A stretch of 64,000 bases of DNA from Vagococcus salmoninarum (GCF_003987495.1 NZ_NGJU01000018.1:1-64000), one strand, 5' to 3'; positions 47,489 through 55,773 are shown, counted from the stretch's first letter. The notes: generated by a model not told the origin, from the letters alone. A program made the numbers and translations.

Positions 47489-48778
47489 ATGTTCGAAAAA
47501 GTTTCTCAGTTAATTTCTGAAAAGAAATGTCAAATTGGTATTGTTGGTTTAGGGTATGTCGGTTTACCTAATCTTGTGAGTTTAGCTACAAATGGGTATC
47601 ATGTTATCGGTTTTGATATTTTAGAAGAAAAGATTCAAGCGTTAAACGCAGGTCGGAGTTATATTTCTGATATTTCAGATGAGCAATTACAAGACTTGAT
47701 CACCAAAGAAGTCGTTAGTTTTACAAGTGATTATCAAGAATTGCGAGCAGCTGATATTATTTTTATCGACGTCCCGACACCGATTGACAGTCATCAAATC
47801 CCAGATATTTCCTATGTTGAGAAAGCCGCAAGTATGGTCATTTCACAAGTTCGAGCCGGTCAAGTCTTAGTACTAGAAAGTACAGTCTTTCCGAGCACAA
47901 CTGAAAAATATTTAGTGAATAAACTAACAGAACAAGGCTGGGCAATTGGTAAAGATATTTTCGTTGCCTATTCTCCAGAACGGATTAACCCAGGTGATGG
48001 TAATTTGAATGTGGTTCCTAAAGTTGTTGGCGGTGTGACAGCTAACTGTTCGAAATTAGTTTCTGAGGTATTATCGAACCAGACTCACATTGTTTCAAGT
48101 CCCATAGTCGCCGAGTTATCAAAGTTACATGAGAACACCTTCCGTTTCGTAAATATTGCCTTAGCGAATGAATTAACCCAGATTTGTGATAAGTTAGAAG
48201 TCGATCCTTTTGAAGTCATTGATGCGTCAGACTCGAAACCTTTTGGCTTTATGAAGTTTACCCCAGCTGTCGGAATTGGTGGCCATTGTATCCCAGTTGA
48301 TCCCTATTACACTAGTTGGTATATGAAAGGGTATGGCATGACGACGGAAATGATTGAAGCAGCAAGTCGTGTCAATGAATCCATGATTGATTACACTGTT
48401 AAGCGGGTTCTAAAGTTGCTAGTTAGTCAAAAGCAATCGTTGACTAGTGGGAAAATCGCGATAGTCGGCGCCACTTATAAGAAAAATGTCCCAGATTATC
48501 GAATGAGCCCTGTCCCGAAATTAATTAAAGCTTTAGCTAGTTATAATTTCAGTTGCGAAGTTTACGATGATTTATTGACAGAGATGACGAGTGAATCAGG
48601 GGAAGTTATTCCAGTCAAAAAGGTCAATTATCCAGACTTAAATGCAGCAGATATGACGTTATTACTAGTCGACCATGATTACTTGGACTATCGCCAACTG
48701 GTGACCCATAGTCAACTATTGATTGACACTAAAAATAGTTGTCGTGATATTAACGATTCACGAAAAATCACCCTATAG
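47489..48778 (+). CDS. Nucleotide-sugar 6-dehydrogenase (UDP-GlcNAc/ManNAc or UDP-glucose type)
   Basis: This enzyme oxidises the C6 hydroxyl of a UDP sugar to a uronic acid with two NAD. The 429-residue protein has the N-terminal NAD motif GIVGLGYVGLP, STVFPSTT, the central LSKLHENTFRFVNIAL helix and the active-site Cys267 in GIGGHCIPVDPYY. The HCIPVDP form is closer to the WbpA/TviB/WecC group than to streptococcal HasB. The ATG at 47489 is preferred over an unsupported TTG at 47471. It overlaps the ribosome binding site of the next gene, so the two work together, probably supplying a uronic acid to a polysaccharide. Confidence 0.88.
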   Translation: MFEKVSQLISEKKCQIGIVGLGYVGLPNLVSLATNGYHVIGFDILEEKIQALNAGRSYISDISDEQLQDLITKEVVSFTSDYQELRAADIIFIDVPTPIDSHQIPDISYVEKAASMVISQVRAGQVLVLESTVFPSTTEKYLVNKLTEQGWAIGKDIFVAYSPERINPGDGNLNVVPKVVGGVTANCSKLVSEVLSNQTHIVSSPIVAELSKLHENTFRFVNIALANELTQICDKLEVDPFEVIDASDSKPFGFMKFTPAVGIGGHCIPVDPYYTSWYMKGYGMTTEMIEAASRVNESMIDYTVKRVLKLLVSQKQSLTSGKIAIVGATYKKNVPDYRMSPVPKLIKALASYNFSCEVYDDLLTEMTSESGEVIPVKKVNYPDLNAADMTLLLVDHDYLDYRQLVTHSQLLIDTKNSCRDINDSRKITL

Positions 48779-48787
48779 GAGGTATAT

Positions 48788-49822
48788 ATGACTAGAAGAA
48801 AATGGTTTAATCCGATACTAATAGTTGCGCTAGGGATATTTTTATTTATTTCTTATCGTTTAATCTTTCCCGTCTCAGCTATCCATGTCGTAGATGATGG
48901 CTCTGCCACAAAACTAATCGAGTTAGTACACCCGAAAATTACTTATCATTATCAAAGCAATCAAGGGAAGCGCTATGCACAAAAGAAAGCCTTAGATAGC
49001 TTAAATCCCCAGGACTATAATTATGTTTTAGCAGTTGATTCTGATTCTGTACTAGATTATCAGGCAGTCGAAAATCTAGTGAGAACCTTCGAAGGCGACA
49101 GTCAGTTAAAAGCTTGCACAGGGGTGGTCTTAACTCGCAACCGGAAAAAAAACCTAATTACTAAGGTGGCTGACTTAAATATTGGGATCACTTGTTTGTT
49201 AGGTCGACCGATTCGTTCGTTAATTGGCTCTTTAGAGACAACTTCAGGCGCTTTAGCACTCTATGCTAGTGACGTAGTCTTCGATCACTTAGAAGAGTAT
49301 GTCACTAGTGGCACGTACAGTGATGACCGTCAGTTATGTTTGTATAGCTTACTTGCAGGTAAGGCAGTAGGGATTTCTGAGGCCATCGTTTATTCAGAAA
49401 TGCCAGAGGATATTGAAGGCACGGTCAAACAGCGTTTGCGGTGGGCCAAAGGGAGTTGGAAAGCCGTCCCCTTCCAGTTAAAACATTTGACGTTTAAACA
49501 ATTATTCTTTCCGTTATTAGGAATGGGTTACTTAATTAGTTTGCCTTTCTTTGTAGTGACTTTAGGTGTGGCCGCTTATTACGGATTCTATTCCTTGATT
49601 ATGACTTACATTTTTGTTCGCTTAGGTATTCGCTACTTACAAAGTCTAGTCTACTTAGCTGGAAGATCAACGATTATTAAAAAAGAGTATTTATTGTATA
49701 TGTTGCTGATTATTCCATTAGAGTTTCTCTTTAATTCAATCGTGCTGATTTACTTGAAATACAAAGCGTTGTTTTATTTAAAAGAGACAGACTGGCTAAC
49801 TCGTAAGGTCCCTGAACTATAA
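48788..49822 (+). CDS. Hyaluronan-synthase-like GT2 protein lacking its N-terminal catalytic segment
   Basis: This 344-residue membrane protein aligns by eye with HasA-type processive synthases: VVDDGS, NQGKRYAQKKA, VDSDS, the TTSGALALY acceptor region, DDRQL and the RLRWAKGSW (QxxRW-like) motif, then several C-terminal membrane segments. The segment that normally holds a second membrane helix and the UDP-binding VIPSYNE-type motif (about 50 residues) is absent. The first helix (about 8-28) runs straight into FPVSAIHVVDDGS. Without it the enzyme may be inactive, or it may be a divergent type. It follows the dehydrogenase by nine bases with AGGAGG overlapping the previous stop. Confidence 0.78.
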   Translation: MTRRKWFNPILIVALGIFLFISYRLIFPVSAIHVVDDGSATKLIELVHPKITYHYQSNQGKRYAQKKALDSLNPQDYNYVLAVDSDSVLDYQAVENLVRTFEGDSQLKACTGVVLTRNRKKNLITKVADLNIGITCLLGRPIRSLIGSLETTSGALALYASDVVFDHLEEYVTSGTYSDDRQLCLYSLLAGKAVGISEAIVYSEMPEDIEGTVKQRLRWAKGSWKAVPFQLKHLTFKQLFFPLLGMGYLISLPFFVVTLGVAAYYGFYSLIMTYIFVRLGIRYLQSLVYLAGRSTIIKKEYLLYMLLIIPLEFLFNSIVLIYLKYKALFYLKETDWLTRKVPEL

Positions 49823-49825
49823 TTA

Positions 49826-49875
49826 AAGTTTAAGTACATAACTTTCTGATTACAGATAGTTATGTACATATTTTA
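49826..49875 (+). terminator. Terminator after the glycosyltransferase gene
   Basis: GTACATAACT and its complement enclose a loop of about 14 bases and are followed by ATATTTTATTT. Confidence 0.65.
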
Positions 49876-50190
49876 TTTATAATAATAAAATAAGAACAAA
49901 ATAGACCTATATTATGAACGATTTTCAACTAATAATAATAATTAGACTATTAATAAAATGAAGTGATAGCAATAGATATTGACCCTTTATTGAACAAAAC
50001 GTTCGATAAAGAAGTTATACGAACGTTTTCAGTCAGTGGAAATCAAAGGAAAGCCGTTGCAAAGCTTGATTTTAAGGCTTATACTTTTAATAAAGGTAGC
50101 TATTCATGTGTTCGAAAATTGTTTTGAGGTATAAAAAACTCCCGAAGATTTAATCGTGAACTACCAAAAAATCTTGTCAGGAGGATGGAA
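49876..50190 (+). promoter_or_regulatory. Regulatory region of the recombinase-like gene
   Basis: An inverted repeat at 49985-50011 has arms CTTTATTGAAC and GTTCGATAAAG (10 of 11 matching) around AAAAC. It overlaps a second dyad, AAAACGTTCG (49996-50005) with CGAACGTTTT (50020-50029). A sigma-A promoter follows: TTGCAA (50057-50062), 17 bases, TATACT (50080-50085). A further half site, TGTTCGAAAA, lies at 50109-50118 in the leader. The same word is repeated upstream of sipW. Confidence 0.65.
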
Positions 50191-50736
50191 ATGGCTATAT
50201 ACGGGTATATTAGAAAAGATTTTCCAGTAGAAACGACCAATCAATTAGAAAAAGTCATGTCTTATAAATGTCGGGAAATATTCATTGAAGAAACGAATTT
50301 TAGTGTTCGTAAAGAATTGAATAAATTACTGCAGCAGTTAAGAAATGAAGACCAATTAGTCGTTTATAATTTACAAGTATTTGGACAAGAGTTTGTGACA
50401 TTTGAAGAAATCACCACCCAGTTGGCTGATAAACAAATCCGTTTAATTGCGATTGCCGATCAGTTAGATACCCATGAACAAAAAGATTTTTATCACATGG
50501 TTAGCTTGCTGAAGCAAACACATATCCCAATTGTTCAATTTAAAACTAAATTAAACATTGAAAAAGTACGGTCTCGCGGGGTAGTTCTTGGAAGACCACA
50601 AATTGAAGAAGACACAATAAAAAAAATTAAAGTGTTGCACAAAAAGGGGACCCATTCCTTTAGACAAATTGCAAAAGAATGTGATGTTTCGATCGGAACC
50701 GCGTATAAATATGCCCGGCCAGATGAGGATTGGTAG
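50191..50736 (+). CDS. Catalytically inactive serine-recombinase homologue, probable DNA-binding regulator
   Basis: This 181-residue protein has the resolvase fold order: YGYIRKD at the N terminus, a strand LVVYNLQVFGQE, GVVLGRPQ near residue 132 and a C-terminal helix-turn-helix SFRQIAKECDVSIGTAYKYA. In active enzymes the first motif is YxRVS with Ser10; here position 10 is Asp. The DRLGR motif reads QVFGQ at residues 62-66, losing the Asp and both Arg residues. Arg8 and the DNA-binding part remain. It is therefore probably a transcription factor rather than a recombinase. The ATG at 50185 abuts AGGAGG, so the ATG at 50191 is chosen. Confidence 0.82.
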   Translation: MAIYGYIRKDFPVETTNQLEKVMSYKCREIFIEETNFSVRKELNKLLQQLRNEDQLVVYNLQVFGQEFVTFEEITTQLADKQIRLIAIADQLDTHEQKDFYHMVSLLKQTHIPIVQFKTKLNIEKVRSRGVVLGRPQIEEDTIKKIKVLHKKGTHSFRQIAKECDVSIGTAYKYARPDEDW

Positions 50737-50738
50737 TC

Positions 50739-51074
50739 TTAATCAGTACACAATATTTCTTTGAGTTCATGCTCAGGAACATTCGCTAAGCCCCAATTAG
50801 AAATAACGTCAAGGACAGGGATTAAACTTTGTCCTTTTTTTGTTAGGGAATATTCAACTTTTGGTGGCACTTGGGGGTAAACATGCCGACTAATCAAGCC
50901 GTCGTTTTCAAGTTCTCGCAGCTGATTAGTTAATGTTTTATTAGCCACAGTTTTAATTGAACGGGACAATTGATTAAAACGAGCGACTTTATTTTCGTGA
51001 ATATCGTATAAAATATAAATTTTCCATTTGCCTTGAATCAGTTGCATCGTGGCATCAAATTCGTTTAGATACAT
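50739..51074 (-). CDS. HxlR-family transcriptional regulator
   Basis: This 111-residue winged-helix protein has the HxlR pattern: IQGKWKIYILYDI, FNQLSRSIKTVANKTLTNQLRELENDGLI, and VEYSLTKKGQSLIPVLDVISNWG. Family members (for example YodB, HypR) often sense electrophiles or redox stress and control a divergent oxidoreductase. This one has a single Cys near the C terminus (EILCTD) and none near the N terminus, so a YodB-like thiol switch at Cys6 is not present. It is divergent from the SDR gene across a palindrome. Confidence 0.9.
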   Translation of the reverse strand: MYLNEFDATMQLIQGKWKIYILYDIHENKVARFNQLSRSIKTVANKTLTNQLRELENDGLISRHVYPQVPPKVEYSLTKKGQSLIPVLDVISNWGLANVPEHELKEILCTD

Positions 51075-51088
51075 CTTTATTCCTCCTA

Positions 51089-51110
51089 GTAGTAACTTAT
51101 AAGTTACTAC
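51089..51110. promoter_or_regulatory. Perfect 22-bp palindrome, likely HxlR operator
   Basis: Two arms GTAGTAACTTA, inverted and with no spacer, lie between the divergent HxlR and SDR genes, directly upstream of the HxlR ribosome binding site. Autoregulation and control of the SDR gene are likely. Confidence 0.7.
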
Positions 51111-51188
51111 GTTACTTGAAAGTGCGTACTAGTATTAATCTATATCTATTGTATAGTAAAAGCAAGGAAAACATTGGAGGAATTGATT

Positions 51189-51914
51189 GTGAAAAAGAAA
51201 TTAGTTGTGATTACAGGTGCTAGTAGTGGTTTTGGTAAAGAAATGGCTTACTTGTTTAGTCGTAAAGGCCATCCCTTACTATTAATCGGACGCCGTAAAG
51301 AGTTGATGGAAGAGTTTAACTTGCCAAACACCTTAGTTGAAAAAGTTGATGTTAGCCATCAAGAAAGTTTTGTAGCTGCGATTAAAAAAGCGGAAGAGTT
51401 ATACGGACCAGTTGATTTATTAATTAATAATGCTGGCCAAATGTTATTAGGGGATTTAGGCAAACAAGAGCCTATAGAGTGGCAACGGATGATTGAAGCC
51501 AATTTACTAGGGACCTTGAATGGTGTTAGTGCTGTCTTACCACAAATGAAAGCTGCTAAAACCGGAACAATTATTAATGTCTCTTCAATTGCTGGTTTTA
51601 AAGCTTTTGCTAATCATGCAGCTTACTGTGCCACGAAGTATGGTGTTCATGGTTTAACTGAGACTGTTCGGTTAGAAGCTTCTGCAGACAACGTTAGAGT
51701 CTTATTAATCTCACCAGGAGCAGCTGAGACAGACTTACTAACTCACACCACAGATGCTGAGATTAAAGATGGTTATAATGAGTGGAAAGAGACGATGGGT
51801 GGGCTAGCTATGGATCCCCAAGAAGTTGCTGAAAGTGTGGCTTTTATGTATGAGCGTCCCCAAAATGTGTCGATTCGTGAATTAGTGATTGCTAGCACCC
51901 GTCAAGATAATTAA
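51189..51914 (+). CDS. Short-chain dehydrogenase/reductase
   Basis: This 241-residue classical SDR has the nucleotide motif TGASSGFGKEM, NNAG, the catalytic Ser in NVSSIAG and the YCATK pair (Tyr and Lys). The start is GTG at 51189, seven bases after GGAGGA; upstream in-frame TTG codons overlap that site. It is likely controlled by the divergent HxlR regulator. The substrate is unknown. Confidence 0.9.
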   Translation: MKKKLVVITGASSGFGKEMAYLFSRKGHPLLLIGRRKELMEEFNLPNTLVEKVDVSHQESFVAAIKKAEELYGPVDLLINNAGQMLLGDLGKQEPIEWQRMIEANLLGTLNGVSAVLPQMKAAKTGTIINVSSIAGFKAFANHAAYCATKYGVHGLTETVRLEASADNVRVLLISPGAAETDLLTHTTDAEIKDGYNEWKETMGGLAMDPQEVAESVAFMYERPQNVSIRELVIASTRQDN

Positions 51915-51925
51915 AAATTAACTAT

Positions 51926-51959
51926 TAGAACGTAAGAACTTTTTTACGTTCTTTTTTTG
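51926..51959 (+). terminator. Intrinsic terminator after the SDR gene
   Basis: The stem AGAACGTAA/TTACGTTCT is followed by seven Ts. Confidence 0.85.
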
Positions 51960-52014
51960 TTTGCCAAAATAGGATAGAATAGAGGAAGTCGCTTAAAACT
52001 GGGGGAAATCAAAG

Positions 52015-52662
52015 ATGAATCAAAGTGAACAGTTAGTTAACATTAAGGCATATGCCGAACAAGTTTTAGCAGGAGATGCTTCCGGCCATAGTATGGATCA
52101 TATTGAGCGAGTAGTGAAAATGGCGGAACGCCTAGCTGAAAGTGAAACCTGTGATTTATTTTTAATACAAGCTGCTGCCTACTTACATGACGTAACCGAT
52201 GATAAGTTAGTCCCAGATGTTTTAGTCGCTGAACAAGAACTAAACAGCTTTTTACAAGAAATTCAACTGACAAGTCAACAAATTGCTGAAATAGCTGATA
52301 TTATTGAGAATGTTTCCTTTAGTCATAGTCTAGGGAAAGAGCCAGTGGTCTTAAGTATTGAAGCTCAAATTGTCCAAGATGCTGATCGCTTAGATGCTAT
52401 TGGGGCGACGGGGATTGCCCGAACCTTTTATTATGGTGGCAAAACTGGCCATAAAATTCATGATCCAGCAATCTTACCTCGAGACTTACAATCAAAGGCA
52501 GAGTATCGAGTTAATGAAACGGTCATTAATCATTTTTATGAGAAACTATTAAAAATACCAAGCTTACTAAATACAACTTTGGCACAAGAAATTGGCAAAG
52601 AGCGCTTAAAAATGATGGAAGATTTTTTAAGAGCCTTTATGAAAGAATGGTCTGGAAACTAA
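52015..52662 (+). CDS. HD-domain phosphohydrolase
   Basis: This 215-residue cytosolic metal hydrolase of the YedJ-like HD family has the metal ligands His in HSMDHIERV, the HD pair in AAYLHDVTDD, and Asp in QDADRLDAIGA. Such proteins hydrolyse nucleotides or phosphate esters, but the substrate is not known. It stands alone, with a GGGGG-rich ribosome binding site. Confidence 0.88.
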   Translation: MNQSEQLVNIKAYAEQVLAGDASGHSMDHIERVVKMAERLAESETCDLFLIQAAAYLHDVTDDKLVPDVLVAEQELNSFLQEIQLTSQQIAEIADIIENVSFSHSLGKEPVVLSIEAQIVQDADRLDAIGATGIARTFYYGGKTGHKIHDPAILPRDLQSKAEYRVNETVINHFYEKLLKIPSLLNTTLAQEIGKERLKMMEDFLRAFMKEWSGN

Positions 52663-52761
52663 TTATTAAAAATTAAAAGCTTGATATAACAAGGATGCAA
52701 GAGATCCTTGCTAGGAATATTAGTGAACTTTGGTAGACTGAATTTAGGGAGGGAATAGCTA

Positions 52762-53532
52762 ATGATTGGTGAAAAATTAAAAAGTCGGCGAACAGAACTT
52801 GCCTTAACTCAAGATGAAGTTGCTAAAAACTTACACGTCTCACGACAAGCAATTTCAAATTGGGAACTTGGAAAAAATTACCCTGATCTAGAAACGATTA
52901 TCGTAATTAGCGATTATTATCAAATCTCTCTCGATACCCTACTCAAAGGAGATGCACGGATCGTGAAAGAAATTAATAAAACAACAGGGCTGAAAATAGC
53001 CAAAAACATTTGTTACGGGTTAGTATTATTAGGAGGAATGATTTCTTTAATAGTCGATTTAGCCATTAATCGGCAGCTTAGTTGGTCTTTAATTGTCATT
53101 CTAAGTCTGGCTTTAGTGCTAATTCCAAGTGTGATTATAACTAGCAGCAAAACTGCCAAGCTCTTAAAAGGGAGTATCGCTTTAAGTGGTTTAATCCCGC
53201 TTTACTTAATGTTATTAGAATCGATTTTAATTAATAATCATCTTGTTCAAGAAAAGTGGTTTATGGAAGTTGCTTTACCAATTTGCTTGCTATGGCTAGG
53301 AGTACTTTGGCTAGTCGGGTTAATCAAATGGCGATTGAAGTGGCAGTGGAGCTACTCATTGGCACTCCTATGTCTAGTGGCGATTCCGGCTAATTATTTA
53401 ACGAATCTCATGGGAGGGGCAGAGACAGTTGTTTTAAGTACAATCATCACGTCAATTAGTAACGGGATTGGTGCTGTTCTTTTTGTTTTAGTAGGAAAGT
53501 TTATCGAAACCTACCAGTCTGTTAAGAAATAA
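52762..53532 (+). CDS. XRE-family regulator with membrane domain
   Basis: The 256-residue protein has an N-terminal helix-turn-helix (LALTQDEVAKNLHVSRQAISNWELGKNYPDLETI, about 11-45) and, after residue 75, about six membrane segments. This layout is common in Firmicutes and probably ties DNA binding to a membrane signal. Its target is unknown; no partner gene lies beside it. Confidence 0.85.
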   Translation: MIGEKLKSRRTELALTQDEVAKNLHVSRQAISNWELGKNYPDLETIIVISDYYQISLDTLLKGDARIVKEINKTTGLKIAKNICYGLVLLGGMISLIVDLAINRQLSWSLIVILSLALVLIPSVIITSSKTAKLLKGSIALSGLIPLYLMLLESILINNHLVQEKWFMEVALPICLLWLGVLWLVGLIKWRLKWQWSYSLALLCLVAIPANYLTNLMGGAETVVLSTIITSISNGIGAVLFVLVGKFIETYQSVKK

Positions 53533-53535
53533 AAA

Positions 53536-53573
53536 AATCCCTGACTTCTTTCTTAGAAGTTGGGGATTTGTGT
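53536..53573. terminator. Intrinsic terminator between convergent genes
   Basis: The stem AAATCCCTGACTTCT with AGAAGTTGGGGATTT allows G-T pairs. It serves the XRE gene and overlaps the end of the small minus-strand gene. Confidence 0.65.
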
Positions 53574-53792
53574 TTAAAAGTTCCGGTTAGCTAGAAAAGT
53601 AATAGTGCAAAGGTCTTTGTAGTGAAAATGGAAGCTTGCACGAATAGACTTGTTAGCGATAAGAGTTTTTGCCGTATCTTCAACGTCTTGTTGAAGGAAG
53701 TTTGGGTAATTTTTTACATGAGTGACCAGTGGTGGTAACTCCTTCTTAGCTTCAGCAATTAATAGTTGTTCAATATCTTCACAATATGCCAT
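53574..53792 (-). CDS. Small hypothetical protein
   Basis: This 72-residue protein has an acidic helical N-terminal half (YCEDIEQLLIAEAKKELPP) and a strand-rich C-terminal half (ASFHFHYKDLCTITFL). The start has a strong AAAGGAGG ten bases upstream, which supports expression. No family is recognised. Confidence 0.68.
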   Translation of the reverse strand: MAYCEDIEQLLIAEAKKELPPLVTHVKNYPNFLQQDVEDTAKTLIANKSIRASFHFHYKDLCTITFLANRNF

Positions 53793-53860
53793 CGATTAAC
53801 AACCTCCTTTACTCTCTTACTATAACATGATAAGCCTTTAAGTGATAAATCATTATCAAG

Positions 53861-53938
53861 ACATTATGTCAGTAGTTTGTCATTTAGACTAGGAATGACA
53901 TTAGTTTGTCATATAAGTTCCCGGGACAAAAAAGTGTC
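53861..53938 (+). promoter_or_regulatory. Cluster of GACA/TGTC dyads upstream of ldh
   Basis: ATGACA-TTAGTT-TGTCAT (53895-53912) and GACA-AAAAAG-TGTC (53925-53938) share the form GACA-N6-TGTC, and GACATTATGTC lies at about 53860. They are possible operator sites for ldh; the regulator is not identified and it does not match the Rex consensus TTGTGA-N6-TCACAA. Confidence 0.4.
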
Positions 53939-54002
53939 TACTTAATAATAAAAGAGTTAAAATAACATTGTAGGCAAATAATAGAAGATAAGGGTGATAG
54001 AG

Positions 54003-54965
54003 ATGACATTACAAAAGGAAAAAGAAAAAATTATCTTAGTAGGCGCAGGAGATGTTGGTTCGAGTTACGCCTTTGCCTTAGTTGCTCAAAATATTGGGCG
54101 AGAATTAGGAATTATTGATTTAAATACAGGTAAAAGTGAAGGAGACGCCTTAGATTTATCAGATGGGTTAGCCTTTACTTCCCCTAAAAAAATCTACGCA
54201 GCTACTTATGCAGACTGTCATGATGCCGATTTAATTGTCTTAACAGCTGGCGCAGCACAGAAACCTGGGGAAACCCGCTTAGATTTAATTAATAAAAATT
54301 TGAAAATCACTCAATCCATCGTTGAAAATATTATGGCCAGTGGGTTTAACGGGATCTTTTTAGTTGCCAGTAACCCTGTGGATATTTTAACTTATGCCGT
54401 CTGGAAGTTTTCCGGCTTACCTTCTTCCCAAGTCATCGGTTCCGGCACTTCATTAGATAGCGCTCGTTTCCGTCGTGCCTTAGCAACAATTACCGAAGTT
54501 GATGCTCGCGATGTCCACGCTTATATTATTGGTGAACATGGTGATACTCAATTTCCAGTTTGGTCTCACGCTAATATTGGCGGCATGCAAATCTATGAAT
54601 GGGTTAAAAAACACCCAGAAGTGACAGAAGAAAGCTTAATTGAACTCGTTACTGGCGTTCGTGATGCTGCTTATAAAATCATTCAACGGAAAGGCTCTAC
54701 TCATTATGGCATCGCCATCGCCTTAGCCCGGATTACAAAAGCGATTTTTGATGATGAAAATGCAATTTTACCATTGTCGGTCTATTTAGACGGCGAATAT
54801 GGCACAGAGGACATTTACATCGGTACCCCAGCAGTCATCAATCGTGAAGGCATTAAATCAGTTATCGAAATTCCTTTAAATGATTTAGAAAAACAAAAAA
54901 TGTCAGAGTCAGTTGCAACAATCCGCAGTATGCGAGAAGAAGCCTTTAGCAAGTTAAGGTCATAA
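54003..54965 (+). CDS. ldh: L-lactate dehydrogenase
   Basis: This enzyme reduces pyruvate to L-lactate with NADH, regenerating NAD in fermentation. The 320-residue protein has the nucleotide motif [11 protein letters not shown], the substrate loop AAQKPGETR with the Gln that selects pyruvate over oxaloacetate, and the catalytic His in IIGEHGD. The ATG at 54003 has AAGGG eight bases upstream; the GTG at 53994 overlaps that site. An L-2-hydroxyisocaproate dehydrogenase is a less likely alternative. Confidence 0.9.
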   Translation: MTLQKEKEKIILVGAGDVGSSYAFALVAQNIGRELGIIDLNTGKSEGDALDLSDGLAFTSPKKIYAATYADCHDADLIVLTAGAAQKPGETRLDLINKNLKITQSIVENIMASGFNGIFLVASNPVDILTYAVWKFSGLPSSQVIGSGTSLDSARFRRALATITEVDARDVHAYIIGEHGDTQFPVWSHANIGGMQIYEWVKKHPEVTEESLIELVTGVRDAAYKIIQRKGSTHYGIAIALARITKAIFDDENAILPLSVYLDGEYGTEDIYIGTPAVINREGIKSVIEIPLNDLEKQKMSESVATIRSMREEAFSKLRS

Positions 54966-54970
54966 AATAG

Positions 54971-55031
54971 AACAGCAGTGATTTCACAAGGCCGCTAACT
55001 AAGGCCAGGACGGAAATCACTGCTGTTTTTA
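54971..55031. terminator. Long-stem terminator between ldh and the GyrI-like gene
   Basis: Fifteen-base arms AACAGCAGTGATTTC and the exact complement are followed by a T run. The structure overlaps the last codon of the converging gene. Confidence 0.8.
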
Positions 55032-55646
55032 TTTGACGGGGAAACGTAAAAGGGTTTTTAGTTTACTTGGTTCAGTTCGCCGGGGGTCAGATAAGTAAAT
55101 TTCTTTATGCCGATGACCGAGGCGTTCCAAATTCTCAGTTTGACAATAGACTGCCATTTCAGCAAAACTAGCCGGCTCATCGTCATAGCTACCGAGATGA
55201 AGGAGTTGTAAGTTTTTACCTTCAGTTATCTCTTGCAATTGAACTTCTTCGAGTAGTTCAGGTGCAACTTTTTTAGCAACGTTAGCTTTAACTTGAGAGA
55301 GTAATTCAGTTGTCACAAAATCAGGTTGGCGAATCATTAACTCATAAGTCAGTTGCTCTTTATCAAGTGGCTCCCCTGGAATGACGACAACTTTGGAGTC
55401 CCAAAAAGCTTCTAAAGGAAAAACCGTATAGTCGTAGTAGCCAGCTGTTTCGATGCCTTTGCGAGGAGACATTTTAATGTTGTAAGAGTAGCTGTAAAGG
55501 GCTTCAATTCGTTTTGAAAAATCTTCGCCATTAGGGTTACCTTCCCCTTTTAAAGTTAAATAGGTCATTTTTGGAAGAGTCAAAAGGGTCGGTTGCTGAC
55601 TCGTTAAATAAAGTTCTTTATCGTTTTTTCGCCATTCGTATTTCAT
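55029..55646 (-). CDS. GyrI-like small-molecule-binding domain protein
   Basis: This 205-residue protein consists of a GyrI-like (SOUL/BmrR-type) ligand-binding domain without an attached DNA-binding domain: LPKMTYLTLKGEGNPNGEDF, ETAGYYDYTVFPLEAFWD and LLHLGSYDDEPASF are typical. The ATG at 55646 follows AAAGGAG; the in-frame ATG upstream at 55691 is not supported. The role is probably ligand binding or hydrolysis, but is unknown. Confidence 0.85.
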   Translation of the reverse strand: MKYEWRKNDKELYLTSQQPTLLTLPKMTYLTLKGEGNPNGEDFSKRIEALYSYSYNIKMSPRKGIETAGYYDYTVFPLEAFWDSKVVVIPGEPLDKEQLTYELMIRQPDFVTTELLSQVKANVAKKVAPELLEEVQLQEITEGKNLQLLHLGSYDDEPASFAEMAVYCQTENLERLGHRHKEIYLSDPRRTEPSKLKTLLRFPVK

Positions 55647-55694
55647 CTGTCTAGCTCCTTTTAATTTACGTATGTTTATTAACATTATCATAGC

Positions 55695-55733
55695 ATAAAA
55701 AAGGCTGCTGTGACATTAGTCAGCAGCAGCCTT
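55695..55733 (-). terminator. Intrinsic terminator with palindromic apex, after the VOC gene
   Basis: Arms AAGGCTGCTG and GCAGCAGCCTT enclose TGACATTAGTCA. On the minus strand the stem ends in TTTTTT, so it stops the VOC gene. The apex is identical to that at 3031-3042. Confidence 0.75.
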
Positions 55734-55773
55734 AATTAGTCTTTCGATGGTTATCATTCCTAAATACAAACCC

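Noticed and set aside
49985-50029. Possible SOS (LexA/DinR) box from the GAAC/GTTC words
   Set aside because: The DinR box needs CGAAC-N4-GTTCG. Here the facing pair has five bases between GAAC and GTTC, and the other pair is in the opposite orientation.
50191-50736. Active invertase switching a nearby promoter
   Set aside because: The catalytic Ser, Asp and Arg residues are absent, and no pair of inverted crossover sites flanking a promoter was seen. The dyads look like operators.
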